Below are positions 24,300 to 32,904 of a DNA stretch of 64,000 nucleotides, in pieces (within the stretch, counting starts at the first letter, position 1; each line of letters begins with the position of its first letter). Source of the stretch: Streptomyces sp. MJM8645 (GTDB taxonomy: Bacteria; Actinomycetota; Actinomycetes; Streptomycetales; Streptomycetaceae). Position numbers and translations under genes: made by a program. The stretch lies in NCBI RefSeq assembly GCF_001625365.1, contig NZ_LJJF01000001.1, positions 1,178,001 through 1,242,000 on the forward strand, read 5' to 3'. The notes under the pieces are model-generated. The model saw only the letters and a program-made list of their open reading frames with translations. It was not told where the DNA came from and searched no databases.

Positions 24300-26902
24300 T
24301 CCGCCGCATCCGGAGGCTGGTCCGCCTCGTGGTGCCGGACCGCAGGGACCTGTCGCTGGCGTGGAGCACGATCAAGGGGCGCAGGGGCGGCTTCGTCGGC
24401 TCCTTCGTCGCGATCGCCGCGGGCTCGGCGGTGATCACCGCCTGCGGGATCCTGCTGATGTCGGGGCTCAGCACCGGGGTGGCCCCCGAGCGCTACTCGG
24501 GCGCGGCGGTGGTCCTCGGCGCGGAGCAGTCGTACTGGCTGGACGAGAGCTCCGAGGTCCGCTACAGCGAGCGCGTGACGCTGCCCGCCGACAAGGTCGC
24601 CGCCGTCGCCGCCGTGCCCGGTGTCCGGTCCGCCGTCGGCGATGTCGACGTCGAGGTCGGCGTGCTGGCCCCGGACGGCCGCGCGGTGGGCGGCCCGGAC
24701 GGCTTCCCCGTGGTCGGGCACGGCTGGTCCGCCGCGGTGCTCGGGCCGTTCGCGGTGCGTGCGGGCAGCGCGCCCGCCGGGCCCGACGAGGTCGTACTCG
24801 ACGCCGGCCTCGCCGCGCGCGCCCACGTGTCGCCCGGCGCGACGGTGCGGCTCGTGGTCGGCTCGGTCGCGTCGTCGTACCGCGTAGTGGGCGTCGCCGC
24901 GCCGGAGGGGGGCGGGTTGGGCCGCCAGTCCGCGGTGTTCTTCACCGACGGCCGGGCGGCCGAGCTGTCCGGCCGTCCGGACCGGGTGGACGCGATCGGT
25001 GTGCGGGCCGGGCCCGACGTCACCCCGGAGCAACTGGCCGGCAGGATCACGGCCGCCGTGCCGGGCGTGGTGGCCCACACCGGCGCGGAGCGCGGCGATG
25101 TGGAGTTCTTGGACGTGGGCGACGCCCGCAGCCTGGTGGTCGAGACGTCGGCGTCGTTCGGCGGCACCATGGTGCTGATCGTGGTGTTCGTGGTGGCGAG
25201 CACCCTCGCACTGTCGGTGCAGCAGCGCAGGCGCGAACTGGCCCTGCTGCGCGCCATCGGCGCGACGCCCCGGCAGATCCACCGGATGATCGGCGCCGAG
25301 ATGACCCTGGTGTCGTTGGCGGGCGCCCTGGTCGGCGCGATCCCCGGCGTCGTCGTCGCGTTCGTGATGCGCGGCGCGTTCGTCCTCGCGGGCACGATGC
25401 CCGCGGACTTCCGAATGGACGTGGGGTGGCTGCCCTTCGTCGCCTCGCTGGCGCTGTGCATGACCAGCGCCCGGCTCGGCGGCTGGCTGGTCGCGCGCCG
25501 GGTGTCCGGGACCAGCCCGGTCGAGGCGCTCGGGGACGCCGCCGTCGAGCCCGGGAGGATCGGCCGGGTCCGGTTGGCCGTCGGTTTCCTGCTGATCCCG
25601 CTCGGGCTGTTGCTGACCTCGGGCCGGGTGGCGGTGTCGGGCGACTCTGCCGCCGACACCGCGGCGAGCGCGGTCCTGCTGTTCGTCGTGGCGCTGGGCT
25701 GTGTCGGCCCGCTGCTGGTCAGAGGCGCCGTCGTGCTGTTCGGCTCGCGCCTGAACCGGCAGTCCACGGCCCCCGGCTTCCTCGCCCAGGCCAACGCGCG
25801 GGCCCATGCGCGGCGGCTCGGTTCGGCCGTCACCCCGCTGGCCATGGGCGTGACCTTGGCCGCCGTGCAGGTGTTCGGCGCCTCCACGACGGTCGCGGCG
25901 TCGCGGGACCAACTCGACGCCGGCCTGCGGGCCGATCACGTGCTGACCTCGTCGTCCGGCGCCGGGGTGTCCCCGGAGGTCGTGGACGCCGTGCGCGGCG
26001 TGCCCGGCGCCGCCGTGGCGACGCCGGTGGCACGGATGCGGGTGCTGCTGACGTTCCCGTCCGAGGACAGCACCGCGACCAAGGTCTTCGCCGCCCAGGG
26101 CGTCGCGCCCGAACGGCTCTCCGAGACCATGGACCTCCGGGTGGTCGACGGCGACACCGCGGAACTGCGCGGCGAGACGGTGGCGTTGAGCCGGGTCGTC
26201 GCGGACACCGTCCATGCGCGGCGCGGTGGGACGGTCGACCTGCGGCTCGGTGACGGCACGGCGATCAGGCCGCGGGTGGTGGCGGTCTACGAGCGGGGCC
26301 TGGGCTTCGGGGACGTCACCCTGCCCAACGACCTCGTCGTCGCGCACAGCACCGCGCGGGTCGACACCGCCGTGCTGATCAGGTCCGCGGACGGGACCGA
26401 CCCGAAGGCGCTCGCCGACGCGCTGCGCGACGCCGTCGGGCGCTACCCGACGGTCCAGGTGGGCGGCCAGGAGGCGTTCAAGGGCGCGCCCGGGGGCGAC
26501 GGTTCGGGTGGCTGGGCGCTCAACCTCCTGTTCCAGACCGTGCTGTTGGGCTACATCGCCATCGCCGTGGTGAACACCCTGGTGATGGCGACGGCGGCGC
26601 GGGTGCGCGAGTTCGCGATGCTGCGACTCATCGGCGCCAACCGGGCCCAGGTCCGCGCGATGATGAACGGCGAAGCCAGGATCGTGGTCTTCTCGGCGCT
26701 GCTGTTCGGTCTGTTGGCGACGATCCCGCCGCTGGTCGGCATCAGCCTCGGGCTGACGAGGTCACCCGTTCCCAGCGTCTCCCCCGTCGGCCTCGTCGCG
26801 ATCGTGGCGGCCACCGTCGCGCTCTCCTGGGGTTCGATCGCGATGGCCACCCGGGCCGCCCTGCGGCCGGCGCCGGTCGACGCGATCGGCGGGCGCGAGT
26901 GA
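24296..26902 (+). CDS. FtsX/MacB-like ABC transporter permease with two FtsX domains
   Basis: The 868-residue protein has an N-terminal membrane helix, a large extracytoplasmic region and two FtsX-type permease domains. Each carries the LLRAIGATPRQIHRM or MLRLIGANRAQVRAM type motif that contacts the ATPase. This is the architecture of actinobacterial ABC exporters for lipids or peptides. The start is GTG 24296 (or 24293), overlapping the short upstream frame. No ATP-binding subunit is adjacent on either side, so it must use an unlinked ATPase or be an orphan. Confidence 0.9.
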   Translation: MIRRIRRLVRLVVPDRRDLSLAWSTIKGRRGGFVGSFVAIAAGSAVITACGILLMSGLSTGVAPERYSGAAVVLGAEQSYWLDESSEVRYSERVTLPADKVAAVAAVPGVRSAVGDVDVEVGVLAPDGRAVGGPDGFPVVGHGWSAAVLGPFAVRAGSAPAGPDEVVLDAGLAARAHVSPGATVRLVVGSVASSYRVVGVAAPEGGGLGRQSAVFFTDGRAAELSGRPDRVDAIGVRAGPDVTPEQLAGRITAAVPGVVAHTGAERGDVEFLDVGDARSLVVETSASFGGTMVLIVVFVVASTLALSVQQRRRELALLRAIGATPRQIHRMIGAEMTLVSLAGALVGAIPGVVVAFVMRGAFVLAGTMPADFRMDVGWLPFVASLALCMTSARLGGWLVARRVSGTSPVEALGDAAVEPGRIGRVRLAVGFLLIPLGLLLTSGRVAVSGDSAADTAASAVLLFVVALGCVGPLLVRGAVVLFGSRLNRQSTAPGFLAQANARAHARRLGSAVTPLAMGVTLAAVQVFGASTTVAASRDQLDAGLRADHVLTSSSGAGVSPEVVDAVRGVPGAAVATPVARMRVLLTFPSEDSTATKVFAAQGVAPERLSETMDLRVVDGDTAELRGETVALSRVVADTVHARRGGTVDLRLGDGTAIRPRVVAVYERGLGFGDVTLPNDLVVAHSTARVDTAVLIRSADGTDPKALADALRDAVGRYPTVQVGGQEAFKGAPGGDGSGGWALNLLFQTVLLGYIAIAVVNTLVMATAARVREFAMLRLIGANRAQVRAMMNGEARIVVFSALLFGLLATIPPLVGISLGLTRSPVPSVSPVGLVAIVAATVALSWGSIAMATRAALRPAPVDAIGGRE

Positions 26903-27040
26903 GCCGCCCTGCGAGCGGCTGATGCCGCCCGCGGGGCAGGACTGACAACGGCTCCTGCGGCCTGCGGAGTTGGGCCGGCGGTGAGTGGTTCGCCCGGCGG
27001 CCGGAATGCCGATGTACGGGGCTTGAACATCCGGGCTTCG

Positions 27041-27085
27041 AAGCTGCCAGACTGGAAGCTGCCGGACTGGGAGCTGCCGGACTGG
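27041..27085. repeat. Three tandem 15-bp repeats
   Basis: Units at 27041-27055, 27056-27070 and 27071-27085 follow the consensus AAGCTGCCGGACTGG with one or two changes. They lie between the permease stop and the stop of the convergent methyltransferase gene. No hairpin potential is obvious, and the role is unknown. Confidence 0.75.
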
Positions 27086-27094
27086 GAGCACGGC

Positions 27095-27910
27095 TCAGGG
27101 GCGGATGGCGACGGCCCCATAACAGGAGGCCGCCGCGTCGGTGATGTGCTCGGTGTCGTCCGCAGGCGCCGGGTGCCAGCGCGGAGTGGCGGCGACGCCC
27201 GGCTCCATGAGGTTCCACCCGGTGAAGAACTGCGCGAACTCGTCGCGGGTGCAGGCGGCGACGGGGGTTCCTGCGGCGGTGTAGACCTGGATGAGCCGAG
27301 CGGTCTCCTCGGCGGCGAAGTCCTGCGTGAAGTGGCTGATCACCAGCGCGGAACCGTTGGGCAGTTGTGCCTTGAGGCCTTCGGTGATCCGCTGGGCCTC
27401 GAACGGCACGAAGTGCAGCAGGGCGTTCATGCTGAGCGCTATCGGCTGGGTGAAGTCCAGGATCGCCCGGGCCGAGTCCAACAGGTCTGCGGGCTCACGC
27501 ACATCGGCCTGCACGTAGGCGGTGACGCCCTGTTCGGTGCCGTGCAGAAGCGCCTTGGCGTGGAGGAGCACGATCGGGTCGTTGTCGGCGTAGACGACCT
27601 TGGCGTCCGGTGCGACCGACTGCGCGACCTCGTGCAGGTTCGGCGAGGTGGGGATCCCGGTGCCGATGTCGAGGAACTGCCGGATGCCGGCCTCGGCGAG
27701 CAGGTGCGTCGACCGGCGCATGAAGGCGCGGTTGGCGCGCGCGGCGGAGCGGGCGTAGGGGAAGACCGCCAGGGCCCGGCCGGCGGCCTCACGGTCGGCG
27801 GGGAAGTTCGTCGTGCCGCCGAGGTAGTAGTCGTACATCCGCGCGGAGTGCGCCAGGTGTATGTCGAGGTTGACCTCTACGTCGTCGGTCCCGGCGGTGC
27901 CGTCCGTCAT
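27095..27910 (-). CDS. SAM-dependent methyltransferase, Methyltransf_19 family (copy 1)
   Basis: The 271-residue protein has the family opening PSVARMYDYYLGG-like segment (HSARMYDYYLGGTTNF), the SAM-binding motif FLDIGTGIPTSPN and VVYADNDPIVLLHAKAL. The actinobacterial Methyltransf_19 proteins have no settled substrate but commonly accompany XRE/DUF397 gene pairs, as here. The start region is duplicated: ATGs at 27910 and 27928 each follow an identical AGGGGG-type ribosome-binding site. A paralogue lies at 31866-32708. Confidence 0.88.
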   Translation of the reverse strand: MTDGTAGTDDVEVNLDIHLAHSARMYDYYLGGTTNFPADREAAGRALAVFPYARSAARANRAFMRRSTHLLAEAGIRQFLDIGTGIPTSPNLHEVAQSVAPDAKVVYADNDPIVLLHAKALLHGTEQGVTAYVQADVREPADLLDSARAILDFTQPIALSMNALLHFVPFEAQRITEGLKAQLPNGSALVISHFTQDFAAEETARLIQVYTAAGTPVAACTRDEFAQFFTGWNLMEPGVAATPRWHPAPADDTEHITDAAASCYGAVAIRP

Positions 27911-27942
27911 GCGTTCCCCCTGAGTCATGCGTTCCCCCTGAT
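27907..27942 (-). repeat. Tandem duplication of the ribosome-binding site and start codon
   Basis: Two consecutive 18-bp units (27907-27924 and 27925-27942) are identical over 17 bp. Each contains AGGGGG, a 5-nt spacer and an ATG in the same reading frame. Both starts give the same protein, differing by six residues. Confidence 0.85.
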
Positions 27943-28351
27943 GCATCATCGACTCGCCCTGTGCAGGACAGGACCGATCCGCGCCCGCGCCACCGTGGCG
28001 AGCGGTGGCGAACCCTGGCGCGGCCCCTTCCACTATGCCCACACGCCCGAACGGCCAATCAAGGGCCGTTGCCGGTGACGACGCGACCGTGCAGCAGGAC
28101 GACCGAATCAGAGCATGTAGTGACCCACTCTGACCATGTTCGAGCACGGTATCTCCATCATCCGCCGCGCCTTGTGTCTGATCTCGAAACACCTTGCTGC
28201 GGCTTAACATCTCGGCATCCAATCCGCCTTAATGTTCCTACCAGGGAAGCGAGTTCCCGCTGTGACCGCCGTACGGCCATGGGGTTCCACCACGGTCGGC
28301 GGCCCGCACCGGACGGCAGCCGACAGGCGTGCCGCAGGGGAGGAATGGGAC
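27943..28351. other. Divergent promoter region without genes
   Basis: The stretch between the methyltransferase and sigma-factor starts holds no plausible gene. The segment around 28090-28250 is AT-richer than its surroundings and probably contains the promoters. Confidence 0.5.
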
Positions 28352-28912
28352 GTGACCGAGAGCGACTGGGTGGTCGGAGGCCGGGACCGCCTGACGTTCG
28401 ACGCGTTCTGCGACACGCACGAGGGGGCGTGGAGCGGGTTCGCCCGCGCGCGCCTTCGCGACGACGACGCCGCACACAGAGCGGTGGAGATCGCGAAGGT
28501 CCGCGTGTGGAAGGAGTGGCCGCGCATCCTGCGCGAGCAGATCCCGCCGTTCCACGCCTGGACGATCCTCAAGGAGGAGATCGGCGCCGCCTTGGCGGAA
28601 CTGATGATGAACGGCGAGCCGCTGCCCACCCAGGCGAGCGTCCCCGGGTGGGTCTACGCGGTGCGGATCGCCGCCGAGCGGGCGCAGCACCTGATGGAGA
28701 CCGAGGGCAGCCACGAGCAACTGTACGTCGCGATCCGGAGGTTGTCCGAACGGCGGCACGACGTGATCGTGCTGCGGTACCTCCTCGACCTGCCGGACGA
28801 GCAGATCGCCGACTGCCTGGGGACGACCGAGGCCAACGTCCGTTCGACCGCGAGCCAGGCCCTCGACCGCCTGGCCGCGGCGCTCGGCGGCCGACGCGGG
28901 GAGAGCCGGTGA
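28352..28912 (+). CDS. ECF-like RNA polymerase sigma factor
   Basis: The 186-residue protein has a divergent region 2 (FDAFCDTHEGAWSGFARARLRDDDAA) and a clear region 4. The latter reads LSERRHDVIVLRYLLDLPDEQIADCLGTTEANVRSTASQAL. GGGGAGGA 7 nt upstream of GTG 28352 gives a firm start. It overlaps the next gene by 4 bp (GTGA). The partner has no anti-sigma features that I recognise, so control of this sigma factor is unclear. Confidence 0.85.
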   Translation: MTESDWVVGGRDRLTFDAFCDTHEGAWSGFARARLRDDDAAHRAVEIAKVRVWKEWPRILREQIPPFHAWTILKEEIGAALAELMMNGEPLPTQASVPGWVYAVRIAAERAQHLMETEGSHEQLYVAIRRLSERRHDVIVLRYLLDLPDEQIADCLGTTEANVRSTASQALDRLAAALGGRRGESR

Positions 28913-29571
28913 GCACCGAACACGACCGGGCCCTGCACCCGAACATGGCCGGCATCCACGTGCCCACCCGGGCCCCGCGGCCGCAGCCGGGGGGTACGGG
29001 CGTCTCCTGGGAGCGGCTGCTGACCGCCCCGAGTCCGCTGTCCTCCGAGCACAGGCAGGCGGCCCACGAACTCGACCTCGCCGCGTCCCTGGTCCTCTCG
29101 ATGCCGTCCGCCGCGGCCTCCCTGGGCCTCCTCGTCAACGGCGCGCAGATCCACCCCGAGGGCGCCCTCGTCCTCGGCGCGCTGCTGTACGTCGCGGGCC
29201 ATCGCGACGGCGCCCAGTTCTGGTGGCAGTTCGCGGCCGGCGGCGGTTCCTACACCTCCGCATCGTTCCTGAGCCTGCTGCACCGCAGCCTCGGGGAGTT
29301 CCTGGACGCGGAAGTCTGGCGCCAACAGGCCGAAGCACTGGCCACCAAACCCCGCCCGCCACAGCGCGTCCTGAGCACTCCTCACGCCCTGCTGCCGACC
29401 CAGGTGCTCACCGACATCCTCGCCCGGTGCCACTACGGCCTCGACGTGAAACTGCCCCCCCGCCTCGCGGCCGTCATCCACCAACTCCCCGTCGCCGGCG
29501 ACGACCCCGAGTACGGCGAACTCCCCCAGGTGAGCAGCACCCTCGTCCGCGACCTCACCGACGAACGCTAG
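28909..29571 (+). CDS. Hypothetical protein coupled to the sigma factor
   Basis: The 220-residue soluble protein has a helical middle (HELDLAASLVLSMPSAAASLG, then GALLYVAGHRDGAQFWWQFAAGGG). That segment resembles the single helical-repeat proteins often encoded after ECF-like sigma genes in Streptomyces. It starts with GTG overlapping the sigma stop, so it is translationally coupled and probably co-functional. No transmembrane segment or zinc motif typical of anti-sigma factors is present. Confidence 0.75.
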   Translation: MSTEHDRALHPNMAGIHVPTRAPRPQPGGTGVSWERLLTAPSPLSSEHRQAAHELDLAASLVLSMPSAAASLGLLVNGAQIHPEGALVLGALLYVAGHRDGAQFWWQFAAGGGSYTSASFLSLLHRSLGEFLDAEVWRQQAEALATKPRPPQRVLSTPHALLPTQVLTDILARCHYGLDVKLPPRLAAVIHQLPVAGDDPEYGELPQVSSTLVRDLTDER

Positions 29572-29621
29572 CGACCGCACGAACCCCCGCCTCCCCCAGG
29601 GGCCGACGGGAAAAGGCCCCC

Positions 29622-29649
29622 GGCCGGCACGGCACGAGCAGTGCCGGCC
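29622..29649 (+). terminator. Hairpin terminator after the sigma-factor operon
   Basis: GGCCGGCAC (29622-29630) pairs perfectly with GTGCCGGCC (29641-29649) across a 10-nt loop, 50 bp past the operon's last stop. Downstream, 29709-29807 encodes a stray 32-residue frame of coding-like composition that I cannot assign. Confidence 0.6.
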
Positions 29650-29818
29650 ACGGCGCCCAGACCGGACCCGGCGGCCGTTGAACCGGATCGACGCAGGACG
29701 CCGACGGGGTGCTCGACGAGGCACCCGGGTACCTCGTCGAGCACCTGGCCGATCCGGTCGAGGTGCCGATCGCGGACGACATCACCAGGCCTCGGTACCG
29801 GTCTTGATGCAGCCCTCC

Positions 29819-30361
29819 TCAAGGGCCTCCGCCACTGGTTCTCGCACAGGGTTCACCCGGCCCACTACCTCCTGAGTCGAAAGATGTTCGGCTACCGCTG
29901 CGACCTCCGCAGCATGACGGCGGGGCACTGCGGGTGCGGGGGCTGCCGGGGAAGGGGATCCTGGTCCAGTGTTCGGCCGCCGTGCCGGTGGAGGTGGCGT
30001 CCGGCATGGCCCGTAATGCGTCGGCAGCTCCTTCGGCGGGTGGCGAGTGGGCCGGGGTGAGGACGAGCAGGAGGGCGTCGGGGGCTTCGACGAGGCTGAG
30101 CCATCCCTCTTCGCGCTCGAAGCCGCGCAGCTCGAAGCCGTGCAGGTCGAAGCCGTGCAGCAGGTCCTCGACGGCTTCGTCGAGCGCCTGCGCGGTGACG
30201 GGCGTGCGCCAGTGGGCGACGGTCGCCCGGGCGAAGTCGCGGGCCGCCGTGGCGGCGTCCGGGGTGCCGGGCAGGCGTCGGGCCGCCGCCCTGGGCACCC
30301 CCAGTCCCAGGGCCAGGTCGCGGTCGAAGCGCGGGTGGGCGTGGTCCTGGGGCCCGATCAC
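29819..30361 (-). CDS. Possible degenerate HATPase-type (anti-sigma kinase-like) protein
   Basis: A GTG start at 30361 has GGAGG 6 nt upstream. The first 60 residues (LPGTPDAATAARDFARATVAHW, broken by LALGLGVP) resemble the N terminus of the small ATP-binding anti-sigma-type proteins that usually accompany XRE/DUF397 pairs. The expected ELVTNA nucleotide motif is replaced by a HGFDLHGFELRGFE repeat, and the tail is low-complexity. I read it as a real but eroded or frameshifted gene. It is divergent from the DUF397 gene. Confidence 0.45.
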   Translation of the reverse strand: MIGPQDHAHPRFDRDLALGLGVPRAAARRLPGTPDAATAARDFARATVAHWRTPVTAQALDEAVEDLLHGFDLHGFELRGFEREEGWLSLVEAPDALLLVLTPAHSPPAEGAADALRAMPDATSTGTAAEHWTRIPFPGSPRTRSAPPSCCGGRSGSRTSFDSGGSGPGEPCARTSGGGP

Positions 30362-30522
30362 GGGTGTCCTCCGGTGCTGGGGTGCGGCGGGTGTCTGCGC
30401 AACGTTTCCCGCCCGTCACGGGCCGCAACCGCCCCGGGGGTGGTACGGCGAGGCCCGAAAAACGACACCCGTTTGGAGGACACCGCGTTCGAATCGGCTG
30501 CCGCTAGCATTCCCGAGCCGGG

Positions 30523-30550
30523 CATTTGCAATTGCAAATGGGATTGCAAA
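30523..30550. promoter_or_regulatory. AT-rich TTGCAA palindrome upstream of the DUF397 gene
   Basis: CATTTGCAATTGCAAATG (30523-30540) is a perfect 18-bp palindrome, followed at once by a third half-site (ATTGCAAA, 30543-30550). It stands out sharply in high-GC DNA and ends about 50 bp before the DUF397 start. It is a likely operator for the XRE regulator of the same cluster; the protein-site pairing is inferred. Confidence 0.6.
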
Positions 30551-30598
30551 CGGCCTCGGCCGTCCGCATGTCCGTGCGATGGGAAGGGGAAGAATCGA

Positions 30599-30841
30599 AT
30601 GACTGTCGAAATGCCGGAGAACGGGGTCCGCGCCGATTCGCTGGACGTGGAATGGGTGAAGAGCCCGAGCAGTCGCGAGGTGGGGAACTGCATCGAAGTC
30701 GGACCGCTGCCGGACGGCGCCGTCGCCTTCCGCAACTCCCGCGACAAGGAAGGGCCCGCCCTGGTCTTCAACCGCGGCGAGGCCGAGGCCTTCGCCTGGG
30801 CCATGGAGAACAGGGCTTTCGATCACGTGTTCCACCGCTGA
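30599..30841 (+). CDS. DUF397 domain protein
   Basis: The 80-residue protein matches the DUF397 pattern: a W-KSP-S segment (VEWVKSPSSREVGNCIEVG), a VAFRNSRDKEGPALVF strand and an EAEAFAWAM helix. DUF397 proteins are small partners, probably antagonists, of the XRE/DUF5753 regulators encoded next to them. The ATG follows AAGGGGAAG. A TTGCAA-type palindrome precedes it and the XRE gene follows after 95 bp. Confidence 0.9.
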   Translation: MTVEMPENGVRADSLDVEWVKSPSSREVGNCIEVGPLPDGAVAFRNSRDKEGPALVFNRGEAEAFAWAMENRAFDHVFHR

Positions 30842-30936
30842 TCGGCCCGATTCCGTGGGATCTATAGAACGGCGGGTATGTGGGATGGGCGCCGTGGGAT
30901 AGTGCTTTCCCGAAACCGCGCCCCCAGGAGTCCCGC

Positions 30937-31872
30937 ATGCCCGCCCACCCGGACCGTCCCACGCCGAGCGACCCGGACGGCGACGAGGTACGCAAGCTCC
31001 ACTGGAGCGGACCGGTGGGCGCGGCGAAGGTCCTGGGCACGGTGCTGCGGTCGCTGCGGGAGGAGCGGCGGCTGCGTCTGTCGGACGTCGCTCCCCGGAT
31101 CCGGGCGTCGGCGTCGAAGCTGAGCCGGATGGAGCGCGGGGAGAGCACCCCCTCCAAGAGGGACGTCAACGACCTGATCACGATCTACGGCGTCGGCCCC
31201 GAGGTCCGCGCGCACGTCGACGTGCTTCTGGAGCGGGTCGTGGCGGGGCCGTTCGCCGCCGAGTACGCCGACATCACACCCGGCTGGTTCAGGCGCATGA
31301 TCGGGCTGGAGGTCGAGTCCGCCCGCATCCAGTACTGGGAGGGCGGAGTGGTGCCCGGGCCGCTGCAGACGTGCGCCTACGCGCGGCGGATGATCAAGGC
31401 CGGCCTGCCCCGGGCCCCCGCCGAGGAGATCGAGCGCCGGGTGAGCCAGCGCATGGACCGCACCCGGCTGCTGGACGACGCCGACCGCACGGTCGTGGCC
31501 CTGCTGGACGAGAGCGTGCTGTACCGCAACACCGGAGGCCCCGAGGTCATGATCGGGCAGCTGGAGCACCTCAAGGAGCTCAGCCGGCGGCCGAACGTGC
31601 ATGTGGCGATCCTGCCGTTCACCGCGGACCTGACCCCGCCGTCGGGGGCCTTCACCCACCTCGCCTTCGAGTACGGCGGCCCGAGCGACGTCGTCTACGT
31701 CGAGGGCCCCGGCATCGGGGCCATCTACCTGAGCAAGGACCCGGACGTCGAGCGTTACGCGGACCTGCTGAACACCCTTTTGTTCCACGTCGCCGACTAC
31801 GAGGTCGGCCTGGCGCTCATCGACGAGGCGATCGGGATCCACCGGGGCAGGATGCGCCGCCCCGGTCAGTGA
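30937..31872 (+). CDS. XRE-family regulator with DUF5753-type C-terminal domain
   Basis: The 311-residue protein has an N-terminal HTH (LRSLREERRLRLSDVAPRIRASASKLSRMERGES) and a long C-terminal DUF5753-type domain. The latter contains IQYWEGGVVPGPLQTCAYAR and LDESVLYRNTGGPEVM. This is a WhiJ/BldB-network-like regulator class of streptomycetes, normally paired with DUF397. AGGAG 6 nt upstream of ATG 30937 fixes the start. Its 3' end overlaps the convergent methyltransferase gene by 7 bp. Confidence 0.92.
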   Translation: MPAHPDRPTPSDPDGDEVRKLHWSGPVGAAKVLGTVLRSLREERRLRLSDVAPRIRASASKLSRMERGESTPSKRDVNDLITIYGVGPEVRAHVDVLLERVVAGPFAAEYADITPGWFRRMIGLEVESARIQYWEGGVVPGPLQTCAYARRMIKAGLPRAPAEEIERRVSQRMDRTRLLDDADRTVVALLDESVLYRNTGGPEVMIGQLEHLKELSRRPNVHVAILPFTADLTPPSGAFTHLAFEYGGPSDVVYVEGPGIGAIYLSKDPDVERYADLLNTLLFHVADYEVGLALIDEAIGIHRGRMRRPGQ

Positions 31873-32708
31873 GCCCTGGCGACGCCGCCGAACTCCGTCC
31901 ACTCGTCGCTCGTCTGCGCCGTCCGGGCAGCGGCCGGGTCGGGACGCCACTGCGACACCTCCACCACACCGGGGTCGAGGATCTCCATGCCTTCGAAGTA
32001 GCCGACCACGTCCTCTTCCGTACGGACCTCCCCCCAATGGTGCTGGGTGAGGTCGGCCATCAGGTCCGTGATCCGCCGGCGGACGTCGAGATGGGGGCTG
32101 ACGAGCTGGGAGATGGCCATGTAGGCGGGGGCGTCGGCGGGCAGCCGCTCACGGACCTGGCGCACGAGCCGCGCGGGCGGGACGGATCCCTTCTCCGGGA
32201 TGCAGTGCAGGACGGAGACGAACAGCGCCGCCGTCGGCACGCGGGGCAGGATCAGGTCCTGCACGGCCTTGCTGGAGAAGATCTTGTCGGTGTCGCGCAT
32301 GTCGGCGTGGACGACGGCCGTGTTCGGGTTCCCGGCCAACAGGGTTCGGCCGGTGTGCACCACCATCGGGTCGTTGTCGATGTACACGACCCGGCAGCTG
32401 TCGTCGATCTCCTGAGCTATCTGGTGCACGTTGCGCTGGGTCGGCAGGCCCGAGCCGTGGTCGATGAACTGCCGCACCCCGTAGTCACGCACCAGCGTCT
32501 GCACCGTGCGCACCAGGAACGCCCGGTTGATCGCCGCGACCTCGACGCTGCTCGGTGCGACCTTCAGCAGATCGCGCACCCCGTCACGGTCGGACTGGAA
32601 GTGCGCGTGCCCGCCCAGCAGGAGGTCGTACATGCGGGCCACGCTCGGAACGGCCGGATCGTAGGTGACGGGAGAAACGATTTCCGCATCCGGTTCCAAC
32701 GCGACCAC
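31866..32708 (-). CDS. SAM-dependent methyltransferase, Methyltransf_19 family (copy 2)
   Basis: The 280-residue protein shares PSVARMYDLLLGGHAHFQSDRD, the FIDHGSGLPTQRNVH nucleotide loop and VVYIDNDPMVVHTG with copy 1. The SAM loop is altered to DHGSG instead of DIGTG, so the two copies have diverged. The start is GTG at 32708. It converges on the XRE regulator and overlaps it by 7 bp. Confidence 0.88.
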   Translation of the reverse strand: MVALEPDAEIVSPVTYDPAVPSVARMYDLLLGGHAHFQSDRDGVRDLLKVAPSSVEVAAINRAFLVRTVQTLVRDYGVRQFIDHGSGLPTQRNVHQIAQEIDDSCRVVYIDNDPMVVHTGRTLLAGNPNTAVVHADMRDTDKIFSSKAVQDLILPRVPTAALFVSVLHCIPEKGSVPPARLVRQVRERLPADAPAYMAISQLVSPHLDVRRRITDLMADLTQHHWGEVRTEEDVVGYFEGMEILDPGVVEVSQWRPDPAAARTAQTSDEWTEFGGVARAH

Positions 32709-32833
32709 CCCTGGCTCGGCCCCTTGATCGAAGTGCCCATGCTAGAGCGCTACATGACACTGCGCCAGGTTGTTAAAGGGTCTCGGAACCCGTAAGGCTG
32801 AACTCCGGGCGGATGTTATGGCGCACCTGAGCG

Positions 32834-32871
32834 AAGGGGTGGCGCAGGTACGAAATCCCGCGCCACCCCTT
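32834..32871 (-). terminator. Hairpin terminator after the double-HTH/sigma-like operon
   Basis: Positions 32834-32845 and 32860-32871 form a perfect 12-bp stem (AAGGGGTGGCGC) with a 14-nt loop. It starts 34 bp beyond the stop of the leftward gene ending at 32905. Confidence 0.75.
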
Positions 32872-32904
32872 TCACTCCACGCCCGCCGGAGCCGCCCCCT
32901 TCGG

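Noticed and set aside
27041..27085. The 15-bp tandem repeats as a coding repeat (LPDW-type peptide) or an iteron origin
   Set aside because: The frame has no start signal and lies between two convergent stops. Three units with no adjacent replication gene do not support an origin.
29709..29807. A 32-residue rightward frame (VLDEAPGYLVEHLADPVEV...) after the sigma operon
   Set aside because: The composition looks coding, but there is no ribosome-binding site, family or neighbour support, so it is mentioned only as a possible fragment.
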